The notes beneath the pieces were generated by a model. That model did not search any database, had not been told where the DNA came from, and was given only the letters and a program-made list of their open reading frames with translations. Shown here piece by piece: positions 1 through 5,641 of a stretch of 7,615 bases of DNA (positions within the stretch are counted from its first letter, which is position 1; every line of letters starts with the position of its first letter). Location: assembly GCA_012837655.1 (NCBI GenBank), contig DUQT01000218.1:1-7615 (forward strand). Direction: 5' to 3'. Origin of the DNA: Actinomyces sp. (GTDB lineage Bacteria > Actinomycetota > Actinomycetes > Actinomycetales > Actinomycetaceae). Position numbers and translations under genes: made by a program.

Positions 1-1116
1 GACTACTACTCCGCCCGCCACGAAACCCCGTGGGGGCCTGCATTCGACCTCGATGATAAGAACGCGGAGCACACCCGATCGTTCCTGCTTGGCGCAGCAC
101 TGCACTGGCTGGGCGACATGGGTGTAGACGCGTTGCGACTAGATGCCGTGCACGCCCTCGACGATGATTCCGACTATCATTTCTTGGCGGAATTATCTGA
201 CGAGGTTGCGAAGCTGGAGGAGGAAACTGGCCGCACGTTTACTTTGACCGCGGAGTCTGACCTGAATGATCCGATCATGGTGACGCCTACTGCGGATGGT
301 GGTCGCGGTATGGACATGCAGTGGGATGACGATTTGCACCACTCGCTGCACGTCTTGTTCACCGGGGAGAATCACGGATACTACAGTGATTTCGATACTC
401 GCGACGCGATCGTGAAGGTCTTTGAAGAGGTTTTCTTCCACAACGGAACTTTCTCGTCTTTCCGTGAAAAAAAGTGGGGCGCGGAAGTTGACCCCAAGAT
501 GGATCGACGCAAGTTCATGATCTTTTCGCAGGATCACGATCAGGTTGGTAACCGCGCGATTGGCGACCGTCCGTCGCGTGTGCTCGATGACAAGCAGCTG
601 GCGTCCCTTGCGGCACTGGTCCTGCTGGCGCCGTACACTCCCCTGCTTTTCCAGGGCGAGGAGTGGGGTTCAAAGGGCCCGTTCCTGTTCTTCTCTGACC
701 AGGAGGGCGACGAAGCGATGGCGAAGGCGATGCGCGATGGGCGCCGCGCCGAGTTCGCTTCGCACGGCTGGGATGCCATCTACGGCGAACGGGTTACCGT
801 GCCGGATCCGACTGCACGGTCAACGTTTGAAGATTCAAAACTCGACTGGGATGAATGCGCCTCGGATCGCGGTCAGCGCATGCTCAACTGGTATCGCGAC
901 CTCATCGCACTACGCCGCAAGATCAACACCGACGGTTCAAAGGTTGCGATGGAGTGGTCCGGCGACCTCCTCATCCTGCATTTGACCGACTTCGACGTGA
1001 TCGTCAATTTCGGCGAGGACGTGGCTGTGGACTCTGAAAACGTTGAGCTTGCCTGGAGCGATGCACCCCGTACGGGAACGCTCCCCGCGCACGAAGTCGT
1101 TGTGGTTTCGCGCTAG
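1..1116 (+). CDS. treZ: Malto-oligosyltrehalose trehalohydrolase, 3' part (5' end outside window)
   Basis: The reading frame is open from base 1 to the TAG at 1114-1116, giving the last 371 residues of a protein that is usually about 580-600 long. The N-terminal domain and the start of the TIM barrel lie upstream of the window. The enzyme belongs to GH13 and acts in the cytoplasm, releasing trehalose from maltooligosyl-trehalose made by TreY. Visible GH13 motifs, numbered in the fragment, are DALRLDAVHAL with nucleophile Asp48, LTAESDLN with acid/base Glu85, and SQDHDQVGNRAIGDR with the stabilising Asp at about 180. LLFQGEEWGS follows, and a short beta domain ends the protein. The opening residues (HETPWGPAFD) and the HDQVGNRA motif favour TreZ over glycogen-branching or debranching relatives. 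I recall HDQ being preceded by Asn in most family members; here it is Asp. The last ten or so codons lie inside the tandem repeat that continues downstream. treY and treX would be expected upstream but cannot be seen. Confidence 0.95.
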   Translation, partial: DYYSARHETPWGPAFDLDDKNAEHTRSFLLGAALHWLGDMGVDALRLDAVHALDDDSDYHFLAELSDEVAKLEEETGRTFTLTAESDLNDPIMVTPTADGGRGMDMQWDDDLHHSLHVLFTGENHGYYSDFDTRDAIVKVFEEVFFHNGTFSSFREKKWGAEVDPKMDRRKFMIFSQDHDQVGNRAIGDRPSRVLDDKQLASLAALVLLAPYTPLLFQGEEWGSKGPFLFFSDQEGDEAMAKAMRDGRRAEFASHGWDAIYGERVTVPDPTARSTFEDSKLDWDECASDRGQRMLNWYRDLIALRRKINTDGSKVAMEWSGDLLILHLTDFDVIVNFGEDVAVDSENVELAWSDAPRTGTLPAHEVVVVSR

Positions 1117-1284
1117 CTGAGCGCACTTATCAAGCGGTCTTGGAGCACGAGGTCGTCCATGATGCGCGCTGGTTGAGCGTGCTTATCAAGCGCTCTCCGT
1201 ACGCGAAATCGTTGCAGGTTCGCACTGTTGAACGTACTCATCAAGCGGTCTCCGCGCACGAAATCGTATTCGCGCGCGGAGACC
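1085..1284. repeat. Degenerate tandem repeat of about 56 bp, three to four copies, spanning the treZ 3' end and the convergent spacer
   Basis: A 23-bp core recurs at 1118-1140, 1174-1196 and 1229-1251, each pair differing at about three positions; its most constant part is ATCAAGCG followed by GTCT or CTCT. Each core is joined to a second conserved piece, roughly CACGARRTCGT, whose TCGT falls at 1097, 1153, 1209 and 1264. The period is therefore 56, 56 and 55 bp. The first copy of the second piece is coding sequence for the TreZ C-terminus (HEVVVV), and the treZ stop codon lies within the repeat. Core copy 2 can fold as GAGC-GCTT/AAGC-GCTC around a three-base loop. Nothing suggests it is translated beyond TreZ. 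It fills the whole 180-bp spacer between convergent genes. Function is unknown; the array may have grown from a duplicated treZ terminator segment. Confidence 0.8.
1247..1284. terminator. Strong hairpin between convergent treZ and FemAB genes, probable bidirectional terminator
   Basis: GGTCTCCGCGC (1247-1257) is the exact reverse complement of 1274-1284. Inside it, after an A/C mismatch, CGAA (1259-1262) pairs with TTCG (1269-1272) around the six-base loop ATCGTA. That makes 15 base pairs in a GC-rich stem, with both convergent stop codons nearby (treZ at 1116, FemAB at 1297-1299). No run of T follows on either strand, so it is not a classic intrinsic terminator, although stems without a U tract are common at gene ends in Actinobacteria. 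It forms the last copy of the 56-bp repeat array. Confidence 0.6.
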
Positions 1285-1296
1285 TGATCGCATACT

Positions 1297-3528
1297 TTAC
1301 AGTTCGGCCGGTGGGAACTGCCTGAAGATCCGGTGGAATCTGGCGTCACGCAGAGTTAGGAAGACGTCGCGCTTCCACTGGGATTCGACCGGGTTCTTCA
1401 ACGGGTTGAATGCGCGCCCCTTTGCTTCCAGAGTCTTCATCTTTTCAGCCAGTTCGGGATCATCAGTCCACTTGGTTGCAACCGAAGTGGGAACCAGCGT
1501 GTAGAAGGCTTCCTTAGGTGCCTTCTTCAGCTTGGAACCGTTACCGAACACAACATCGTTTACAAGCACCTGCATTGGGTTGATTCCGGCTGCGAACACA
1601 TAGGCGGAGTTCCGCCCGATTCGCGGGTTCACTTCTAGGAAGTACTCGGTGCCGTCGCGCGGATCCACCTTGATGTCGAAGTTCGCGAATCCCTGGTAAT
1701 CCACCTTCTGGAAGAACTTTTGAACCTTTTGGAAGATCTTCTCGTTCGGCGAGGTAATCATCGCTACGGGGTTACCAACCAGGCTCGGGCGGTGATCCTG
1801 GAGCGCCACCTGCGCGTGCGACAGCATCACCAGTTTCCCGCGCGTATCAACGTATGCAGTGATCGAGCGGATCTGGCTGTCGCCACCGGGGATGTACTCC
1901 TCAACGACGAACGCGCCGTCGTAACCGTGTTCCTTAAGGTCAGCGAGGAACGCGCGCAACTCGTCTTCAGTCTCGAAGTAGTAGACCTTGTGCTTGTTCG
2001 GTAGGTCGAGCTTTTCGAACTCAGCGGAAAGTGCGGGCTTCGCAACGACGGGGAACTTCAGATCCGCGTCGTAGGACTCGCCCGGCTTGATCTCTACAAA
2101 ACGAGCCGTGTCCATCCCCACTTCTTCACAAATCTCTTTAAAGCTGGCCTTATCGGAAACAGCGTCTAGAGTTTCGCGCGACGGGAAAGCACACACATAC
2201 GCTTCGGGAAGCTGTTCGCGAATCGTCACGACCTTGTCAATCATCGGATCAGCATTGGTCATGAGTACTAGCTTCTTGTCCGGGTGTTTCTCAGCCACGT
2301 CCTCGAGGATTGAAAGGACACCTTCCGGCGTTGACGTGTCGACCGGTTGGACCCAATCAATGAAGTCGGACAGGACTATCGCCTGCGACGGCGCGCGGGA
2401 GATGCAGATGACGCCCGTGTTGAACTCGTCGTTGAACTGGCGGGCCAGTGCGTAGGCTTCGATGCCGCCGCCGATGATGACCGGGAGGAACTTGGCCTCG
2501 CGGGTGGATTCGGGCATCTGGTAGCGGGCAAGTTTGTCCTTCACGTCGCGACGCAGGCTCAGGAGCGCCGTCACGGAGCGGTGCAGTGCCAGGTCACGCG
2601 CGGGACGAACCGGTTTAATTTCGTTTGAAAACTTTGTCTTGAACTCATTCAAGCTCAGCAGCGACGGCGAAAGATCTGACCCAATGCCCATTAGGTCGAA
2701 TGTCGTACATCCCTTGTCTCGAACCAGGAGCGCCTCTTTATAGACCATCAGATCGTTCGCGCGTTCCTGCAATCCGAGTTCGTTTGTGGCCGCATACATG
2801 CGCTGCGCACCACCATCAGACATGGTGAGCAGCGACCAAGCCCCGAGCTCATCACCCGCGCGAGCTGCCACAATCATCGAACGATCCCTACCGAGCGACT
2901 TCAGAATCGATTCAAAATAGTGTTTTTCAGGCGGGAAGAAGCCATCGCGCTTCGCCGTTTCCTGCATGACTTCGTAATACGGGCTGAAATCCGCGAGGGC
3001 GTTCTCGGTTTCGTCCCTTACTTCAAGCGAAGACTCCCGCATTGATTTGCGTACGTCGCGTCGGCCCCTGCTCTTGAACTTCGACAGGATCTGCTCATCA
3101 TCGCCCTCGAGGTCGAGAACTACTGTCGCGTCGAAAGTAATTGTTGAAATGATGGGCCGGGTGCCTTCGGCCTCTGGGCGAGAATGAAGGCGCAGGAACG
3201 CGGCCAGCGGAAACTCTTTGCGCACAGTGTGGCGCAGTGCCGTGAGGAGTTCGTCCTCTTCCGCGTCAGACGGCTCATTCACCCACACCGGGCCGTTACG
3301 CGCCCACAGATACTGGATGCCTGAGGACTTCATCTTCGTCGCATACATTACCGCGACGGTGTCAGCCTTTCTGCGCGCAACAAAATATGCGCCTACCTCC
3401 CTGTCACCCGTCACTGAGTCAAGGTCGGCCCACTGCCTGGTCTGCTCTATCGGCAAAGCGAGACCAGCTAGCTGAACAGCACGATCGTACTGTTCAGGCG
3501 TGACACGGCGAACAACAATCTGATCCAC
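1297..3528 (-). CDS. FemAB-type aminoacyltransferase fused to an ATP-grasp ligase, probable peptidoglycan bridge enzyme
   Basis: The protein has two modules (numbered from a possible TTG at 3534, two residues upstream of the start chosen here). Residues 1 to about 335 form a FemAB/FemX-like double GNAT fold: LPIEQTRQWADLDS near the start, FKSRGRRDVRKSMRE at 153-167, and a second acetyltransferase-like half ending in FDLMGIGSDLSPSL and LNEFKTKF. Such enzymes transfer amino acids from aminoacyl-tRNA to the peptidoglycan stem peptide on lipid II. Residues about 346-745 form an ATP-grasp unit: nucleotide-fold start PVIIGGGIEAYALAR, FPVVAKP (Lys499), VVEEYIPGG (Glu545-546), FANFDIK (Asp620) and FLEVNPRIGRNS (Glu634, Asn636). 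It resembles carboxylate-amine ligases such as the D-aspartate ligase of enterococci. I infer that one polypeptide adds bridge residues by two chemistries; substrates are unknown. No signal peptide or membrane segment is evident, so it should work at the inner membrane face. GTG at 3528 is preferred because GAGGAG at 3541-3536 lies seven bases before it but only one base before the TTG. No convincing promoter was found. Confidence 0.85.
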   Translation of the reverse strand: MDQIVVRRVTPEQYDRAVQLAGLALPIEQTRQWADLDSVTGDREVGAYFVARRKADTVAVMYATKMKSSGIQYLWARNGPVWVNEPSDAEEDELLTALRHTVRKEFPLAAFLRLHSRPEAEGTRPIISTITFDATVVLDLEGDDEQILSKFKSRGRRDVRKSMRESSLEVRDETENALADFSPYYEVMQETAKRDGFFPPEKHYFESILKSLGRDRSMIVAARAGDELGAWSLLTMSDGGAQRMYAATNELGLQERANDLMVYKEALLVRDKGCTTFDLMGIGSDLSPSLLSLNEFKTKFSNEIKPVRPARDLALHRSVTALLSLRRDVKDKLARYQMPESTREAKFLPVIIGGGIEAYALARQFNDEFNTGVICISRAPSQAIVLSDFIDWVQPVDTSTPEGVLSILEDVAEKHPDKKLVLMTNADPMIDKVVTIREQLPEAYVCAFPSRETLDAVSDKASFKEICEEVGMDTARFVEIKPGESYDADLKFPVVAKPALSAEFEKLDLPNKHKVYYFETEDELRAFLADLKEHGYDGAFVVEEYIPGGDSQIRSITAYVDTRGKLVMLSHAQVALQDHRPSLVGNPVAMITSPNEKIFQKVQKFFQKVDYQGFANFDIKVDPRDGTEYFLEVNPRIGRNSAYVFAAGINPMQVLVNDVVFGNGSKLKKAPKEAFYTLVPTSVATKWTDDPELAEKMKTLEAKGRAFNPLKNPVESQWKRDVFLTLRDARFHRIFRQFPPAEL

Positions 3529-3535
3529 TATCAAA

Positions 3536-3541
3536 CTCCTC
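3536..3541 (-). promoter_or_regulatory. Ribosome binding site GAGGAG that decides the FemAB-ATP-grasp start
   Basis: On the minus strand GAGGAG is followed by T, then TTG-ATA-GTG-GAT. The spacing is one base to TTG (too close for initiation) and seven bases to GTG (near ideal). Both codons are in frame, so the match supports GTG at 3528-3526 and a 743-residue protein. Confidence 0.7.
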
Positions 3542-3612
3542 GGTATACCTGTGCTAAGTCTAGAACACCTGCCTTAGACGTTCCTGTAAGGGCAATCGCC
3601 ACCGACCGGCTC

Positions 3613-3756
3613 ACTAGACGAACGCGCCCAATCCGATGAACGCGCCTAACTAGACGAACTCGCCCAACTAGACAAACTCGGCCAATCAGACGAACGCGCC
3701 CAGCTAGACGAACTCGGCCGACCAGACGAACTCGCCTAACTAGACGAACGCGGCTT
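3613..3756. repeat. Eight tandem copies of an 18-bp unit in the divergent promoter region
   Basis: Eight units follow with no spacer at 3613, 3631, 3649, 3667, 3685, 3703, 3721 and 3739. The consensus is ACTAGACGAACKCGSCCA, where K is G or T and S is C or G. Invariant bases are GA at unit positions 5-6, AAC at 9-11, CG at 13-14 and C at 16. Variation is not random: position 12 is G four times and T four times, and position 15 is C or G. Degenerate similarity may extend slightly to the left, and unit 8 decays at its right end. The array lies between the divergent FemAB-ATP-grasp and DUF3000 starts and ends about 35 bases before the proposed -35 element of the DUF3000 gene. Its role is unknown. 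It could be an operator cluster, a protein-loading site or a slippage-born satellite. Confidence 0.9.
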
Positions 3757-3767
3757 ATGACAACTAT

Positions 3768-3788
3768 TAGGCGCCTAGTGGGCGCGCC
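3768..3788. promoter_or_regulatory. Pair of perfect palindromes next to the DUF3000 promoter, candidate operator
   Basis: TAGGCGCCTA (3768-3777) is a perfect 10-bp palindrome. Three bases later comes GGCGCGCC (3781-3788), a perfect 8-bp palindrome. Together they sit directly upstream of the proposed -35 element at 3792. The left palindrome contains GCGCCTA, which also occurs in units of the neighbouring 18-bp array, here joined to its own inverse. A regulator binding here could act on the DUF3000/RNase D operon, on FemAB, or on both. No known operator is recognised. Confidence 0.35.
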
Positions 3789-3791
3789 GTG

Positions 3792-3819
3792 CTGAAAATA
3801 AATCCCTGTGCCGTAGCCT
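3792..3819 (+). promoter_or_regulatory. Candidate promoter for a leaderless DUF3000-RNase D transcript
   Basis: CTGAAA (3792-3797, four of six matches to TTGACA) and TAGCCT (3814-3819, which fits the actinobacterial TANNNT -10 pattern) are separated by 16 bp. Counting from a -10 box occupying -12 to -7 puts the transcription start at 3826, exactly the G of the GTG start codon. No Shine-Dalgarno sequence precedes that GTG. Both facts point to a leaderless mRNA, a common mode in Actinobacteria. Confidence 0.5.
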
Positions 3820-3825
3820 AAATGT

Positions 3826-4425
3826 GTGTTAACGGCAGTTAGCGGTGGTGCAACCAGAACTCACCCACCCCAGGAATTCATCGATGCTCTGCTGAGTCTG
3901 CGCGACGTCAACGCGCACCAAGACATTGAGCTCGAAGAAGTACCTGCCCCGCGCAAAATCGCGCCCTACGCCGCAGCCCTGCGAGCCTTCACCATCGCGG
4001 AAGACGACGAAATCCCCATTGCGACCGGGCGATTCGTCGTTCTATATGACCCCGATGAGCAACCCGGATGGAACTCCCGGTTCCGCATCATCATCCACGT
4101 CCGCTCCCAAATGGATGCCGAAATGGGCACCGACCCCCTACTGGGTGAAGTCGTGTGGAGTTGGGCCCATGACGCCCTCGACGATGCGGGCGCAAACGCG
4201 CGCGATATGAACGGCACCGTAACACGCGAACTTTCAGAAACGTTTGGCGGCCTAACCCTGGATCGTTCAGACGTAGAAATAGAAATGAGGGCGTCCTGGT
4301 CCCCCGCTACAAACGATCTGGGCCCGCACTTGGAAGCGTGGCTGAACCTGATTGCACAAACCGCGGGAACCTGCGACGATCCTGACAGCACAGACACATC
4401 TATCGAACCGGTGACGCATGCCTGA
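3826..4425 (+). CDS. DUF3000 family protein, actinobacterial conserved protein of unknown function
   Basis: The product has 199 residues and starts at GTG. The frame upstream is closed by the TAG at 3814-3816 and no other early start is available. The sequence matches the DUF3000 family as I remember it: IELEEVPAPRKIAPYAAAL (34-52), GRFVVLYDPDEQPGW (68-82), FRIIIHVRSQMDAEMGTDPLLGEVVWSW (86-113), GTVTRELSETFGGL (130-143) and EIEMRASWSP near 151-160. The C-terminus is acidic and Thr/Ser-rich. It has no signal peptide, membrane segment or obvious catalytic motif, so it is probably a soluble cytoplasmic protein. The gene overlaps the downstream RNase D-like gene by 8 bp, which suggests translational coupling. 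The same pairing is found in mycobacteria (Rv2680-Rv2681). A role connected with the exonuclease is possible from context only. Confidence 0.85.
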   Translation: MLTAVSGGATRTHPPQEFIDALLSLRDVNAHQDIELEEVPAPRKIAPYAAALRAFTIAEDDEIPIATGRFVVLYDPDEQPGWNSRFRIIIHVRSQMDAEMGTDPLLGEVVWSWAHDALDDAGANARDMNGTVTRELSETFGGLTLDRSDVEIEMRASWSPATNDLGPHLEAWLNLIAQTAGTCDDPDSTDTSIEPVTHA

Positions 4426-5641
4426 AGATTCAGCACCCTCCGATGAACCAACCCTGATTGTCCACCCTCGCGAGGGCACTCCCGACCCGATAGACACCGA
4501 AGAAGCCCTGGCACACGCCGTGCAGCGCCTGGAAAAATCGGAGATGCCCGTTGCGATAGATGTTGAACGAGCCTCTGGATTCCGCTATTCCGACCGCGCC
4601 TACCTTGTCCAAATCCGGCGTGAGGACGTCGGCACCTTCCTGATTGACGCGGACGCACTGCCGCATCTTGATGCGCTAAACGAAGCCCTATCCAACGGCG
4701 TTTGGATCTTTCACGCCGCCGATCAAGACATTCCCAGCCTGCGCGGCGCGCATTTATTTCCACCTGAAATTTTTGATACCGAGGTCGCAGCTCAGCTACT
4801 CGGATACGAACGCATCGGCCTGGCGGCCGTCTGCGAACAGACCCTTGGCGTGACCCTTGATAAGGAGCATCAGGCTTCCGACTGGTCGAATCGGCCGCTC
4901 CCCCGCGCCTGGTTGCGTTACGCCGCGCTGGACGTTGAGCTACTAACCGACCTTTACCGAGAGCTCGGCAAAAAACTCTACGACGCCGGCCGGTGGGACT
5001 GGGCACAGCAGGAGTTCGAACACATCCAACAGATGAAGCCGAAACCTGAAGATCCCAACAAGTGGCGCACGATTCCAGGCGCTGGCAAGGTTCGCCGGCG
5101 CCGGCAGCTCGCGATTTTGGAAGAGCTTTGGAAGACCCGCGAAGAAATCGCGGAAGCCAAGGATATAGCCCCAACCCGTTTGATCCGTAACCGCACCCTG
5201 ATCTCGCTTGCAGTCAAGACACCGCGCAATAAGCGCTCTTTGTTGAACATCCAGGAGATGCGCCGGGCTCGCACACGTCACTACACCGACCAGTGGATGA
5301 ACGCGATCCGCCGCGGAAAGAGCCGATCCGAAGCGGACCTACCGCCCTTAAAACGCCCGCACCTGCCCGGCGAACTACCAAAGCATTCCGGTTGGAAACT
5401 ATCCCACCCCGACGAATTCAAACGTTTGCAGATTATCCGCGAGGTCGTTGCTAAGCGCGGTAAGGCCTTGGAGATCGACCCCGCCGTCGTGTTGGAACCC
5501 CGAGTACAACGCCAAATCGCGTGGGATGGCCCCGCCCTACAGGGCGACAAGTTGGATCAGTACCTCTTGCGGCACGGTGCTCGACCCTGGCAGATCGACC
5601 AGGTTCACGACGGCCTAGAAGCCGCAATCCGCGAATATTAG
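4418..5641 (+). CDS. rnd: Ribonuclease D-like 3'-5' exonuclease with HRDC domain
   Basis: The product has 407 residues and is a DEDDy-type exonuclease that should trim RNA 3' ends in the cytoplasm with two metal ions. Exo I is VAIDVERASGFRY (Asp48, Glu50). Exo II is IFHAADQDIPSL (Asp104). Exo III is LRYAALDVELL, with Tyr168 and Asp172 in the YxxxD spacing. FDTEVAAQLLGY and SDWSNRPLPRAWL are further family signatures. An HRDC domain, which binds nucleic acid, covers about residues 195-290 (RTIPGAGKVRRRRQLAILEELWKTRE and the following helices). Residues about 300-407 form the extra C-terminal region seen in actinobacterial homologues. The ATG lies inside the end of the DUF3000 gene and has only a weak upstream purine match, so it probably depends on re-initiation. 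All catalytic acids are present. The natural RNA substrates cannot be read from the sequence. Confidence 0.93.
   Translation: MPEDSAPSDEPTLIVHPREGTPDPIDTEEALAHAVQRLEKSEMPVAIDVERASGFRYSDRAYLVQIRREDVGTFLIDADALPHLDALNEALSNGVWIFHAADQDIPSLRGAHLFPPEIFDTEVAAQLLGYERIGLAAVCEQTLGVTLDKEHQASDWSNRPLPRAWLRYAALDVELLTDLYRELGKKLYDAGRWDWAQQEFEHIQQMKPKPEDPNKWRTIPGAGKVRRRRQLAILEELWKTREEIAEAKDIAPTRLIRNRTLISLAVKTPRNKRSLLNIQEMRRARTRHYTDQWMNAIRRGKSRSEADLPPLKRPHLPGELPKHSGWKLSHPDEFKRLQIIREVVAKRGKALEIDPAVVLEPRVQRQIAWDGPALQGDKLDQYLLRHGARPWQIDQVHDGLEAAIREY

Noticed and set aside
545..985. Second plus-strand frame inside treZ
   Set aside because: It is out of frame with treZ, Arg/Ser-rich and without any family match; a shadow frame.
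1140..1325. Small plus-strand frame in the spacer after treZ
   Set aside because: It follows the degenerate 56-bp repeat (EHEVV and AHEIV echo the TreZ end) and runs into the FemAB gene on the other strand. It has no ribosome binding site and its frame is not kept between copies, because 56 is not a multiple of three.
1113..1349. Small minus-strand frame across the same spacer
   Set aside because: It overlaps the end of the FemAB-ATP-grasp gene and the repeat array and shows no domain, so it is not supported as a gene.
3557..3562. TAGACT (minus strand) as the -10 box of the FemAB gene
   Set aside because: It fits TANNNT and lies at a plausible distance from the start, but no -35 match is found at 16-18 bp, so it is too weak to annotate.
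3613..3756. CRISPR array
   Set aside because: The units are 18 bp, abut directly without unique spacers, and no cas genes are nearby.
3613..3756. Iteron-type replication origin
   Set aside because: The length and tandem layout resemble plasmid iterons, but there is no replication initiator gene, AT-rich unwinding region or DnaA box pattern nearby, and the surrounding genes are conserved chromosomal ones.
3966..5174. 402-residue open frame on the minus strand
   Set aside because: It lies antisense to DUF3000 and the RNase D-like gene, whose frames match known families. Its translation is Arg/Ser/Gly/Pro-rich with no recognisable domain and no supporting ribosome binding site, as expected for a shadow frame in GC-rich coding DNA.
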